Source: Rhizophagus irregularis
Lineage: Eukaryota > Glomeromycota > Glomeromycetes > Glomerales > Glomeraceae
Assembly: GCF_026210795.1 (NCBI RefSeq)
Contig: NC_089459.1
Coordinates: forward strand, 1,798,001 to 1,862,000
DNA: 64,000 bases
Reading direction: 5' to 3'
The notes beneath the pieces were generated by a model. The model searched no databases. It had not been told where the DNA came from and saw only the letters and a list, made by a program, of their open reading frames with translations. The position numbers and the translations under genes were made by a program. This document shows positions 10,966 to 23,492 of this stretch, piece by piece. Within the stretch, counting starts at the first letter, position 1. The number at the start of each line of letters is the position of its first letter.

Positions 10966-12786
10966 ATGGCCACTGAACCCTCCAATGAAGATTCTATGGT
11001 CTACTTATATCGTAATCATTCATATTGCGATTGGAGAGTAACATTATCTTGCGATGATGGCCAATTATATAAATTATTATACACAATAAATCTCTCTTTA
11101 TCAGGTTTTATCGCAATGACTTGCATAATTTTACTTTGGTTTAGAATTAGTCGTCAAGGATGTACTTTATTCTCTCCTAAAGTACCTGGGACTGGTTTTA
11201 TTAGACCGAATCCTGTTGAAGGATTTCTGGTTTGGGCGATACTATGGTTGATTGGTATGCAGATTGAACGCGTAAAAATTTGATACTGCGCCTCATAATT
11301 GATCACTGCGCCAATATTCATTTGGTATTTTTAATCCCTAGGTCGAATATCATTCATTCTTATTTTGTGGTCTGGTAAATTGAAAGGCAATTATTTTGCA
11401 TTAGAAAGTAAGTATAAATAATTATTAAAAAAACAAAATAATAAATTCAATACTAATATACATTATATCTCTCTCTCTAAAATTAGTATTTCAAGAATTG
11501 GTGAATATAATTAATTTATTATCATAAAAATTCATAAAATTTAAAGTTTAATTATAAAAAAAATACTAATTAATTATTATATTCTTTTATTAGTATTGGA
11601 CATGTGCTTCAACAGGTTATTATTGCAAATTATTACTTTTGTTTTTAATTTTTTTCTATATTAACACTTCTCTCCTTAACTTAGGTTGTGCGTGGTTTGT
11701 TATTGGAACATATTTACAAATTGGGAATCATTTAAATTCGAAACAAAGACCGTGGCGTCCAAATAATAAATTATCTGATGGATATCTTTTAATAATGACA
11801 ATAATTGTACCTATGACAGTATGGCCAGTCACAGCTATAAGCGGATATTTTAGAGATAAAAATAATGCGAAAATAGCAGATACATTAATAACAATAAGAT
11901 ATTTATTATGGAGTTTATGGTTTGGATTTGGTGCTATGGGATCATTCTATTTTGGTAAAGAGTTATGTAATATATTAAGTTATCATATTACTGTTGCAAA
12001 GGAAAGTAATCATATTACTGTTGGAAGGGTAGAAAGAATGCAATCAGGTTTAAAAAAGATTAGATTCACTTTATATATAATAATGTTAACTTATTTATAT
12101 TATTTTACATATTGTACTACTGCTTCAATATTTCGTAAATGGTTGGTTACTCATTCTAAATCATTGAATATTGTCATGTTTGTAACCTACGCTTTTTTTA
12201 ATCCTCTTTGCATTTTGTTCGTTGTAGCAACGATAAGTATAAGGTATTGTCCTTTTTTTTCCTTAAAATTATCATTTTACATTGAAAAATAACTTATTCT
12301 TTGCATATTAGGATAATACAAAGTTGTAGAAGAGAATCATCAACTACTATATTAATTAATAATAATAATATTATTAATAATATCAACGCTAATAATAATT
12401 CCCCTCATATAAAGCGAATAAGTAATACTAGTACACATTTAGTACCAATTAATGATAATTCACGTAAATTTCGTCCAGTTTCTGGATTTGCACAAGAAAT
12501 ACCGGAATTAGATTCAATCACTTCAGCGATTGCTCACATGGACCAACACCAATTTGATGATCTAGTTGCTTACACTCAATTTAATACTAATAATAATGCT
12601 AAACGGGACGTTGAAGAAATTGAAAAAAATGAATCCGGATCCGGATCCGGATCCGGATCTGAATCTGAATCTGAATATGAATATGAATATGAATTAATTG
12701 AAGAAAAGTCAATAGGGCAACTTGAACGAGTTGTTGTTAGACCTGCTTCTCCTACTATTCCTATTTTTTCAACTAGTCCAAAATAA
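10966..12786 (+). CDS. Predicted seven-transmembrane protein (GPCR-like)
   Basis: The spliced frame gives 474 residues from exons 10966-11254, 11342-11407, 11487-11500, 11594-11615, 11685-12243 and 12312-12786. Two exons are tiny (14 and 22 nt), but their phases fit. A short N-terminus (MATEPSNEDSM) is followed by seven hydrophobic helices: LSLSGFIAMTCIILLW, the GFLVWAILWLI segment, one spanning ASTG/CAWFVIGTYL, GYLLIMTIIVPMTVW, LLWSLWFGFGAMG, YIIMLTYLYYFTY and IVMFVTYAFFNPLCILFVV. The long C-terminal tail is Asn-rich, then acidic. The layout fits a plasma-membrane receptor, but I recognise no ligand class. The last small intron (11616-11684) is 69 nt with no stop, so retaining it would insert 23 hydrophobic residues instead of breaking the frame. 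Confidence 0.75.
12634..12696 (+). repeat. In-frame hexamer repeats inside the tail of the 7TM gene
   Basis: TCCGGA-type hexamers followed by GAATCT and GAATAT hexamers encode Gly-Ser, Glu-Ser and Glu-Tyr dipeptide runs. The hexamer period preserves frame, so copy number can vary without breaking the protein. Confidence 0.85.
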
Positions 12787-13547
12787 GATTATAATAAAAA
12801 TATATAAATATATTATCTTTATTGCATTTGTACTTTAAAAAAAAGTAATTTTTTTCATTTGTATATTTAGATTATTTAGATTATTTAGATTATTTAGTAT
12901 ATTTTACACTTTCACATCATCGAGAATATAAAAAAAAATCGATTAAGAATTAATAATATATAAATAAAATTTCTTCTTAATATACAAAAAAAAAAATTTG
13001 TTACTAAAAGAAAAAAAATATTTCTAAATTTTCGAAAGTAAAAAGATCACTGAGAAAATCCTAATACATCGATATTGGATATCATATAATAGGAATTTTT
13101 TTTAAAACTTTATGATCTCAGTAATAATATTAATTATATTGAGAAAAGAAATATTTCAACTTATGAAACAGTATTACCGTCAAATATTTCGAAATCGAAT
13201 CGAGGAAATTCTTGTTTACTCAAATATTTGAATATTTGATTCAGATTGGTCAAAATGAAAGAACAATAACTCCAAATAATGTAATTCAATACGATAATGG
13301 TTCCTAAAAATATATATAAAGGGAAAAAAATAAAATAAAATAAAGAAAAAAAATAATAACGAAATATAAAAAAAATTCAAATGTCGTGGGTGGGTTGACT
13401 ATTTAAATATAAAAATAATATATATGTATAATAATCATGGAAGTACATATAATACACGTAATTGCAAACAACAATAATAAAATGAATAGAATAATAAAAA
13501 CAATAATAAATGGTGAAATCGAAAATGTTCAGGCTAACGTGTTATAA

Positions 13548-13581
<34 letters not shown>

Positions 13582-13838
13582 TATGTATATGTATATATAC
13601 TACAAAAAAACCCAACCGCCAATGAAACCTTTTTTTTGTAGGATTTTTTATGATGGAATAAAATCTATCAAAATTTTTCCTCTAAAATAAAGAAAAGATG
13701 AATAAGACTGAATAACAACATACATTGAAATGATCCATATTTAGTCCCTCTTTACCATGTTAAGTTATCCATACCTATACCATAAGTCCATAAAGTAAAT
13801 AAAATAATCGTGGAAAAAAACGGGATTAAGAAGGGACT
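12787..13838. other. 3' intergenic region between convergent genes
   Basis: No gene is seen. The region holds the 3' ends of the 7TM gene (plus) and the HSF gene (minus), a GATTATTTA repeat (12868-12896) and a TAA microsatellite at about 13549-13578. Confidence 0.6.
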
Positions 13839-15308
13839 CTACACTGTATTATTAAACATTTCTTCACCATATTCTGATCCAGCATGACTGCCACCAGGAC
13901 TTGTACAATAAAGCGAACTGCTGCCATCCATATCGTCATCTGATAGATGTGCCATTGGTGAACCCGGAGAAGGACTTGGTGGTAAAGGTGTGTTTACAGC
14001 CTGGTTAAAAGAAAATGAATTAGGAGAGAGTGGTGGCACTGTACTAGATAATATTGAGTTTCCCAAAAAGGGACTCGTAGGAAGCTGAATGTTCAATGGG
14101 CTTTGCCCATGTGGACTGTTTTGACTAGATGATTGACTTGCTATATTAGTGTTTACCGTCAACGGCGTCGACGGACGCTGTGGCATCTGATGCACTCCTT
14201 GTTGTGTTGATAATTGGTTTAGAAGAAAACTCATATTGGTATGGTTATTCTCCGGTGATGTGATATATATCGGTGGCCGTTCAGGTTCAGGTTTGATTTC
14301 AAAATTATCAAAATTCAATTCAAATGGAACTTAAAATTAAATAAATAAATTTATTATTATTATTAATTTATTATTAATATATATTTCCCTCAAATAATTT
14401 TATTATTGGCACTCTATATCATACACCATAAACTCACGTGTTGCCGTCGACCCTTGACTCTGCATAAATTCCCACATTCCTTTCATCCAATGTTGCTGCA
14501 AATTTTGTTTTCGTTTCGTATCCGCCAAATCCCTCATAACCTCGGCAAAATTTTCCTGTAATTGTCTAATTTGCTGAATTAATTCATTTTGTGCAACTTG
14601 CATCATAGCGAGATGTGCATGTAAATCCCCTGTTTCTCGTCGTAAAGTTTCTGATTCCATAGCTTTTCTTTTAATATCATCTAATAAATCCGGACGACCG
14701 CGCAAAAACTTCGGGTGAGAAAATTCCCAAATTTGATTTTCCGCTAGTGTACGATGTCCACGAGGTGATTTATTCACTTTGTGAAAACCATACCTAAATT
14801 AAAACGATAATAAAATTAATAAATTATATTTTAAGCCCAAGTAAAAAAAAATAAATTAGTAACTAACTTACATATTTAGTTGACGAACAAAACTAGAAAA
14901 ATTATTGTGTTTAAAATGCTTTGGTAAGACGTCGCGAGAAAATTCCATAATATTACATACTATAAAGGAGGACCCGGTATAATTCCAAGCGATAAGATGT
15001 TGATATTGCTTGTCAACAACCATACTTAAAGATCGGAAATATGTATTGTTAATATTTATTAAGGAAAAAGAATAAACCAGTAATTAAAACACGATTAGCT
15101 TGTTGCAAACCAATTACCTTGTCGCAACAGCTTTAGTTTTTAAAATTTAAACTTACTTGTACAGCTTGTGAACAAAGGTGTTGCTACTCATCTTAACAGG
15201 TTGTGTGGAAGGCGGCTGAAGGGACATGAGATTCTGATTTTGGAAGTGCGATTGTGGTGTAGTAGGTGTTGTGGGTGATGAGGGTGAAGATAGTTGATAC
15301 GCGCTCAT
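13839..15308 (-). CDS. HSF-type transcription factor, 4 exons
   Basis: The spliced frame gives 383 residues from exons 15157-15308, 14872-15024, 14438-14793 and 13839-14329 with matching phases. The HSF DNA-binding domain occupies about residues 42-150: FVHKLYNMV at the start, then the recognition-helix region FKHNNFSSFVRQLNMYGFHKV, split across exons 2 and 3, then IWEFSHPKFLRGRPDLL. A heptad-rich coiled coil follows (~155-210, LRRETGDLHAHLAMMQ) and would serve oligomerisation. The C-terminal third is Pro/Ser/Asn-rich and ends in an acidic, glycine-serine stretch, as expected of an activation region. It should act in the nucleus on heat-shock-type GAA-repeat elements. A ...TACAG just before the ATG leaves room for a 5' UTR intron. 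Whether it is the Hsf1 orthologue or another fungal HSF paralogue cannot be told from sequence alone. Confidence 0.9.
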
Positions 15309-17400
15309 CTGTATAATCGTAAATTTACCAATTTACTAAACTTAATAACCGATAAATAAATTTCAAAAAAAAAAATTTCCCTCCTTAATAACAAACGGAA
15401 ATTAGTCTTTTATACTAGCACTGCGTGTTGTACTATCATCATATCCTGTTGCAACTCTGCAAAAAAAACATGTTCATAACTGTGACCTGGTACCTACCAA
15501 TTTGAGAGTTTTGTAGGACAAATTTCTTTTAGAGTTGGTAACACTAAAAAATCAAGTCTTAGTCCTACTATTAGCACTTTGTGTTCTGACACAATTTTGT
15601 GACACATATTTAATGTTTAACGAAAGGGAATTACCAGGTTTTTTATATGATGAAGCTAAACACCGATATATATGTTGTGGTTTATAAATAAAATCATCCA
15701 TTGTTGTAATTGATTGTAATTTAGCTATTTCAATTATTATTTGAAATATTCACTTATACCCAAATAAGCTTTATTTTTTTCCTTAATCAGCTTCTCTCAC
15801 TACTTCTTTACCAAGATTTAATATTCGTGCGTTTATACCATAAATGGATAATTAAGTAACTTCACCGTGTATGTCATTTTTCTAATTAATTTCCGAACCA
15901 ATAAGAATAATTTGTATTTCAAATATATTGTCTCACCTTTATATTAAGCGAATCTAAATCTTTAGATGTGAAACAACAAGCACCTATAAAACGGTTTGAG
16001 ATTTGGATCAAAAGAATTCTTTTCTGCACATTTACGTTATAGAATAGGTAACAAAGGAACTGTATAATGAAAGTTATTATTCAGGTTCTTTGAAAGAGCC
16101 TGGTTTAAAAATTAAATTGTACCTGGTACGACAAACTGTATGCTCGATTAGCCTAATTCTAACAGAATTAAGATTTTTAGGTCGCCCGAGTCTTTTAAAG
16201 TGGGAGTACAAGTAACAAACTTATTTAATCTTGCAAAATGTTTCATAATATTCAATGATTTTTAATTGCAGATATTAATTAACGAAAAAGAAAATTTAAG
16301 AGAAAATAGAGATTTACATATAACCTTTAATTATTTTGGTTAATTAAGCTAACCTTTGAAATCTTTAAACATATTTGAGAAGCATATAAGTGGTTATAAA
16401 GGTGTAACAATATATAAAATACTTCTCAAGGTTTATTTCGTACATGTTAGTTATTACTTGTGTCCACTTCACTTATACCTCAATATCTAACTTGTTCATT
16501 ATAATGAACCAATATATAGAAAAAAGTTGAAGCCAATCTAATGCTAATTATAGTAGCTATAAAAGTTGCTACTTTAAATTTACATTATTAAATTATAATT
16601 AATAAAAATTAATAAATGCATAAGTAGTTTTTATTTTATTAAATAAAATTGATAACTAACCACATCATACAAAAATGCTTATTCGTTTTTTACTTTCAAA
16701 ACTATCAGTTTACAACACTTTTTTTATATAAAGTATTGTAAAGTATAATTTGTAGTAATTAGAGCATACAGAATTACAGACATCTGTATTAATAAAAAAC
16801 ATGACTGAATTTTACTGTGCAAATTTTACAGCTGCAAAAAAAGTAAATTTTTCCAGTTTTTAGCTAACAGGTACTTTAGTTAAATTTACTTTATATGCAA
16901 AAAAAATTATTAGTATTTAAAGAGCAAATGTATAAAGTAAGAAAAGAATTATCAAAGAATCTGAAATCTTATTTAATAAAGTATTAAAAGCATATTTTAA
17001 GAATACAATTCTATTTTTTGGAGTTATACTCTTAAATTTCCAGATAAAAATATAGAAATCTATAATATATTTAAAAGTATTATAATAATAAATTTTATAA
17101 TACAAGGTATTGTAAAAATTGTAAATAATGTAAAATAAAAAAGAATACCATATATAGTACTGCCTAAAATATCTGAGTCTATATCAATTTAAAATTGAAT
17201 TATATTTGAATATATACATTCATCCTATCAGTATAAAACAAATTTAATATATGAAAATTTTAAATTTGATTTATAATATCGGTTATATATATGTTATGCT
17301 TTAATAAAATTCTGGCAATTTGAAATATGTGTAAATAATGTGTTTAACAAAATAAATTTGAAAATTATTAAATACTCATGAAAGTACCAAAAATTAGTAT
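15309..17400. other. Long AT-rich intergenic region
   Basis: I see no convincing gene, RNA or repeat array. It includes the upstream region of the HSF gene. Short open frames here (such as 16917-17105, minus) are poly-AT chance frames. Confidence 0.55.
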
Positions 17401-17456
17401 TCGAAATCACGTGTAACCCAGCAGATTAGAATCCGGCTACCATTAGACGTCCACCT
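17400..17456 (+). repeat. Orphan MULE terminal-repeat fragment
   Basis: The stretch containing AATCACGTGTAACCCAGCAG and CCGGCTACCAT matches the right terminal repeat of the MULE at 21978-23067 in the same orientation. Its partner end is not found nearby. It sits just upstream of the Crinkler-like pseudogene and may mark the lost 5' part of that gene. Confidence 0.7.
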
Positions 17457-17544
17457 ATTATAGTAGTGATCGATACTAACCTGGCACAGTCGCCAATAAT
17501 ACCAAATACTTATTCTTGTGCTTCTCTTTCCTGCTTCTTATCGT

Positions 17545-19860
17545 CAAAGCCTGCCAAAAAAATACATTACGTTATCGTAGAGCAACCCAGTGCTGGTGAG
17601 TCAGCTATACAAACTCATTGCTTCATTTTTTATCAATAATACCGAATATCGCGTTATCTCACATCTTTTTTATTCGATTAGGGAAAAGGAAGGTGGAAAA
17701 TTCGAATGAGGAACTTGTCAATAAAAAAGTGAGACAAATAGGTGGGTAAATTGCGATGAAAATAGAATCATATACATATCACTCCTTCTAGTTTTAAATA
17801 TTTCTGTTTGGAACTAACATTTCTTTGTATTCATAAATCCAAAAGTGCCTATCACTCCCGAATCCATAGCAGAGTTTCTAGAAGGACAAGGTGATTTCAC
17901 AAAGCCACATCAACTATGTAAAAATGAATTTAACTTTCAAAGAAAAGGTAGAGATGAAACGCTACGTGGAATATATGATCATATTGTTGAGCGTTATTTT
18001 AGAATTAAGAAAGCCTTGGATAATGGAAAATGTTTTAGTTGTAAAACTTGTCACTGTGTTCTCGTAATTCAAGCCACACCAGGAGGAGGAAATCTTTCCT
18101 GCTTGATGAATTGGCCGCCTTGAAAAATGAAGATTTCGATAATTATTTGAGAAGCAAAGATAGTCAATGCACTTGTATTGTAAAAGACAAAGAGGACCTT
18201 CGTTACGATGAGGCAGTTACTAATGTCGTAAATATGCTTCGTAATACGGTTGCAGTTTGCATAACATACAATGAACATTCAGCGTACTATGATTTTGATG
18301 AATTCGTAGATGATGTTGAAAGGGGATTAGTAATGCGTATTTTGTGGAGTTATTTTTTCGATGATAGAAAACTAAGCTGGAAGAATTTTTGCAAGAAATT
18401 TTAAACAAAATTTGAGTCATTGGACATTTATACTGCTGTTCAAAGCATCTTGAAGAAACGAGTACTTCTATGCATTGATGAGACTATGAAAATTTTGTCA
18501 GGCACTGATACAATCAAAAAAAGCTAAAGTTAATAAATTCTTAAATCATATAATCCCTACAATGGGTTTGCGAAAAATAAAGAAGAGTTGTTCAAATTTA
18601 ATTGTATCCTGACCACGCTTGATGTAGATTATGTGCAAGGTAATACGACTGATTCAGGTAGAGCAATCGAATGGATACCATTAAGAAGACTGGAGGTTTC
18701 AGAATCAGCAGAATTATTTAGTGAAGTTATAAGAAGTTTAAACTTAGAGCATAGGTTGTTTATCATTAAAAAATGCCTTGCCGATTGCAATGGACATCCG
18801 AGGACCCTAGAAAATTTTTATCAAGTTTTTAATAGCAACGAAGAAGCCAAGAAAATTCACAATTACAGTTCTCTTATCGCAATCTTGACAAATCATATTG
18901 GAGAATGGTATAAGCATATATCTTTTCCTGTAGTTAAAATGGCTTTACTAGAAAAATCAGTAAGATTGAGTGATATTATAAATACTAATGGTGAACAATT
19001 AAGCATTTCAGCCCTCATTTCTTCCAGAACTTACATTAATTTGCTTACTGAAAAAAGTGAAGCTCAGTTTGTCATTCCCACCTTATTACCAATTAGCCTA
19101 CAGTATTTTTGTTTAAACAATAAAGATGATGGTGATGCACAAACTGCCACTATTATACTACAAAAGCTACTTACTATGGAATCATCTTTTGATGATGAAG
19201 TGATGGATGGAAAACCCTTTGAAAGATTCCATGCAAACTGAAAATTACTATACCATGTGTTTCGTGAAAAAAGAAAGAAGACAAATCTTTGTGAGATCTG
19301 ACAAAGGCCAAGAAAAATTGAGATACAGCTACAAAGAAAGAGAGGAGTTGTATACTGTCATAAGGAAGTAGAATTTCCTCTGAATGGTACAATATACAAT
19401 TCATCCAGAAAAAATTTTGAGAATCCTATTGATTATTTATTCGTTCCCAAAAAATCAAATAATATAGAGTTTGACATGGTTATATCTGAAAGAAAAGTAT
19501 ATGAATCTGGTTATATTGCAATTAACATTGAATGCAGATTTACTTATCGAGACCATCAAACAACATTAGAAAGTAAGGAAATATTGGATGCATGGGATTA
19601 TGGGAAAGTGGATCATTTTAGATAAATCTTCTGTGAGAAAACTCAGAATGACCGAAAATGATATTTATCTGGTTCTCAAGACTTAGGAAAGCTCAGTAAT
19701 GAAGTATTAAATAATAAAAATATAATTATTGTTGAAAGAGAAAATTTGAAAAAAATTTACACTCTGTCACTTATACACGACCACAATTTTATAGTCAAAT
19801 ATATGCACAAATCAATGATATCAAATATAAAGACTAAAACCTTCTAATAACGTATTTTAA
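17545..19860 (+). pseudogene. Crinkler-like gene with P-loop NTPase domain, decayed
   Basis: The first recognisable piece, KIHYVIVEQPSAGESAI (from 17553), resembles the IHVIV.P end of Crinkler headers; the rest of the header is missing. A basic GKRKVENSNEE segment (near 17682) may be a nuclear-localisation signal. The next exon starts near 17847 (PITPESIAEFLEGQGDFTK) and reaches a Walker A motif, ATPGGGKS, at ~18073-18095 that is broken by a one-base deletion, with the frame continuing as SFLLDELA. A Walker-B-like VLLCIDE lies near 18460. After stops and frameshifts, the 18588-19241 segment continues the NTPase module (GRAIEWIPLRRL), and another frameshift leads to a C-terminal part. Crinkler proteins are effector-type or nuclear proteins in oomycetes and early-diverging fungi. 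This copy cannot make a full product. Confidence 0.7.
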
Positions 19861-21054
19861 AATGTATAATCACATATGTTAGCAAATCTGAATAAAAAAT
19901 AATCATTAGTTAATAACATAATTGATACATATATTTTATTTTTTTGATGAGCAAATCCATATATATGTAACATAGCAAATAATATAATGTTTTACTTTTT
20001 AGCAAATCAAAAAGTGTAGATTATTAGCAAGTGAAATATTTAATGAAAGAGGAAGGGTGTGAATCCTAAACCATTAATGGAGTTCTGCATCATGTTACTC
20101 AAATAATTTCTAAAACTAATTAATTGTTTGTTTCTATCACTATTAAAAGATATATGATAATAAAAGTATTATGCCAGAATATCAATAAAAATTTCGCTTA
20201 TCTATATCATTCTATTAATACTAATAATACAAAGTATTAAGTTTCACAAGAGAATTTTTTCATGATGATAGAATTTTTTTTTTTACGCCAAAGAGACTTC
20301 AATTGAAGCACACATTATTTATTAAACTTTATTAAATTCTATATACTAATTATAAATAAAAAGTGATATATGATGAATTTAAAGTAAAGACTATCTAAAA
20401 CTATTCCAGACTAACCCTGTATCAAGTGCTTGCTACAAGGCCACTTTTAGAAAAAGAACACAGTTTCATGTAAAATCCATGTTTACCTTTTATCTCAGAG
20501 GAATACTACCTATCAATACTGTCATGAATAAAATAATGACAATTTTAAATTGTCTCACAAGAACAGGACGAATATGCTTATTATTACCTAACAATCATTA
20601 ATTAATTTAGTAATATATCTGCCAATCATTTAATGCTTAATATTATACTACTTATAAACTTGGCCAATAATGCTTTAATATAAAAATTAAAATAAGATAA
20701 ATTTATAAATAAATTGAATAACCGCATTAAAATAAAATTGATGGCAAATGATAAATATGCATAGCAGAAGTTTAAAACTTTGTATAAATATTCTTTACAT
20801 CATATATAATCTATGAAAAAAATAATACAATATTTGCTCTCATAATACAGGTTTTTTACTTATAAAGAATTCAGCTAATTATAATATTTGCTTATTAAAA
20901 ATTAAAAGATTATTACTTATAAAAGTTAGCCAGTAATGATTTGATTTAGATAAAAATCTATTTAATTAAAATTTGATATAAAATAAGATTTTCTGTAAAT
21001 TTTGGTATTATTTCTGATATATGAAATTTTTCAATAAAGTAAAAAGAAAATATA
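19861..21054. other. AT-rich region without recognisable genes
   Basis: Nothing beyond AT-rich sequence and short homopolymers (poly-T at ~20274-20285) was seen. Confidence 0.5.
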
Positions 21055-21957
21055 ATGGCACTAGGCCGATCTTCACCTAATGAAAAAGAAATCAAGATAA
21101 ATGCTCCACCAGAAATGATTTTATCAGCCACACCTCAAGCAAGTAGAACTAATCCAACTTATGACCAATCCTATTTTCACAAAAAAATATTGGATCAATA
21201 TTCTAATCTATATAAAGAATGTAGTAGTAAAAATTTCAGTTATTATGGGATTACTGATGAAACATTATGTGGGATCTCAAGAGAGACCATCTGCCTATTA
21301 TGCAAATTAGAGCATAATAATGAAGAAATAGAAGATAAGTATAAAGCTGGATCTTACTTTATTAAGTGTAAACAGCATGAAATTGAGATAACTGCATAGT
21401 TCTCCCTGCTCTATGAGCACGGAAGATGTTCTAACTATTTTTTGAAAGTATGATAAGAAATATTAGACAGCTTTCTATCTGAAAATTTTTAATATTTTTT
21501 TTGAATTGATAAGAAAAAAAGGATTTAAATTGTTTGCAGTCATATAAAAAGGAAAATGACTGAGTCTGATAAAGTACTAACCCCAAATATCTGGATTAGT
21601 ATGCCAAATTAAGTGGCTTACCAAGCATTTTGACAGATAAGATTCATTCCAATTTATAACAAGTATATCAGAAAAACCTCATTTCAAGCCTATCACTTTT
21701 GAAGCTAAACCCGATCCAGAATTAATTATCAAGTCTGTCTTAAAGCATTTCACATACCTGAAATTCCAAAATAGTTTTAGGAGATTTAATTTTGCATCAC
21801 TTCAGCCGTGGAGCTCACCATGCCCTATTTGCAATGGAAAACATGGAAATTATGGATTACATAGCGAATAGTATAAAAATGGAACAGAATATTATCTTAC
21901 TTGCAACAGTTCAAGTAATAAATTAAAGTTCGCGATTGTGGTGTAGTCTGGTCATGT
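21055..21957 (+). pseudogene. Zinc-ribbon protein of a multicopy family, interrupted by a MULE
   Basis: The first 114 codons are open (MALGRSSPNEKE...) and end at a stop at 21397-21399. They contain a first metal-binding pair, TICLLCKLEHNNEE. Further down, in broken frames, a second ribbon is legible at ~21800-21910 (CPICNGKHGNYG ... YYLTCNS). The frame WSCDINDIG at 21950-21977 is cut by the MULE and resumes after it as NRNNRVRFLIVG (23080 on). I do not know the function. Paired zinc ribbons can occur in primase- or helicase-like proteins, but I see no catalytic motif. Confidence 0.45.
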
Positions 21958-21977
21958 GATATCAATGATATTGGTAA

Positions 21978-23067
21978 ACTTACCTAACGTCACCTAGAAA
22001 AAATGGTAGCCGGATAGGTTTGCTGGCTACACGTGATTCAGAAACTGATTTCCGGTTACATTAATTGATTATAAATCAATTTTTACCTTTTTACCTTTTC
22101 ATCAATATCTTTCTGTAATAATACTTACTTCAGAAGGTGATGGCTATTCATGGGTTTATCGGAATAAAAATCAAAAAAAGACTCTCTTCATATATTATAT
22201 TATTGCAATTGTCGAATTGAACTTGGAAAACGGCAAGTAAAGCATCCTATATTAGATAAACAAAGAGACACATCTACCTATTTATAACGGTACCATTGTG
22301 AAGGAACAATAAATATAGAAATCTTATCAAAACTGGACTTAATCAAAGTTTAAAAATATTCTCATAAAATGTTACATCCACGACCAAGACATGTTAATAC
22401 TATGTATAAATTTTATATACAGATGCATTTTTAATCTTTACTAATGTCAAAATAATTTTTTTAGGCTAAAGAATTGTTAAAAGAATCATATAACAAACCA
22501 AAACGACATCTATGGTTAAAAAATGTTTGCAAAATTTCAGATTGTTGAAAAAGGTGAATAATTAAAAAACGTGGCAAAATCGTTAATAAAACGATAATTT
22601 TATGGCAAAAATACCCTTGTCTACGCCTCCTTTACTTCGCCTTTCATTGGTAATATTGGTAATAATATGAAACAATGTAATCATGAAATAATTTGAAATA
22701 CGTGTTACTATAGAAAAAGTTTTTTATTATAAACACTTGAGGAAGAGGAGAAAGAGGAGAGAAATTTCTGATCAAACAAAATAACAAACAACAAATTAAA
22801 TAGATATTAAAGCACTAGAAAACTGTTGAACAATGCCAAAAACATGGAAAAACTTTAACAAAATTACAATGTAATGGGAATAAATAAAATAAATAATATC
22901 ATAGCAATAAATAAAATAAATATTTACTATATTAATTTATTCAGTTATTTATCGAAGTTTATGTTATAATAAAAATTAACAAGCTAACCCAGAAATCAGT
23001 TTCCGAATCACGTGTAACCCGGAAAACCTATCCGGCTACCATTTTTTCTAGGCGACGCTAGGGTGGT
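21978..23067. mobile_element. MULE (Mutator-like) element, 1.09 kb, degraded
   Basis: Terminal inverted repeats of about 85 bp are readable. The left one runs from ACTTACCTAACGTCACCTAG through GGTAGCCGGATAGG to the CACGTGATTC segment. The right one is its inverse, ending CTAGGCGACGCTAGGGTGGT. Both ends are flanked by the 12-bp direct repeat TGATATTGGTAA (21966-21977 and 23068-23079), close to the 8-11 bp duplications typical of MULEs. Inside, only part of a transposase zinc-finger region remains. The insertion splits the frame of the zinc-ribbon gene, and removal rejoins it. Confidence 0.8.
22130..22440 (+). pseudogene. Remnant of a MULE transposase N-terminal zinc finger
   Basis: Broken frames spell GYSWVYRNKNQKK, then YCNCRIELGKRQ, RYHCEGTINIEI and YSHKMLHPRP. 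The spacing of Cys and His resembles the FAR1/WRKY-GCM1 zinc finger of MULE transposases. No DDE region survives in the element, so it is non-autonomous now. Confidence 0.45.
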
Positions 23068-23492
23068 TGATATTGGTAACCGAAATAATAGAGTAAGATT
23101 CTTGATCGTCGGCAGAAAAGTTTTTATTTTATTTTAGTTTATTTTATTTTTTTTAGTTGTTTTTATTTTATCAGTTTAGCCGACCCCGGCTCACAATTAA
23201 AATAAGCGGGTAATAAAATAAATTTACTCCTTGAATAGACAAACAATTAGAGAACAATAAGTTTATATTTGTTAAAACAATTGATTAATTGATAATTTAC
23301 GCAGTACACGTATAATTCAGGGCAGACGATAAAATTAATTATGATCCTGCGTAGTATTCGTTTCACATCATTTGACTTTCTGATTGTATTTATACATCAT
23401 CTCTAAACTCTAAACTCATCAATTCTATTCATCTCTAAACTCTTATCAATTTTATTCACTTATCGATTCTATTCAACTCTTCAACAACTAAA

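Noticed and set aside
16917-17105. 62-codon minus-strand frame
   Set aside because: Poly-AT composition (Ile/Tyr/Phe/Lys), no motif, no neighbours suggesting a gene.
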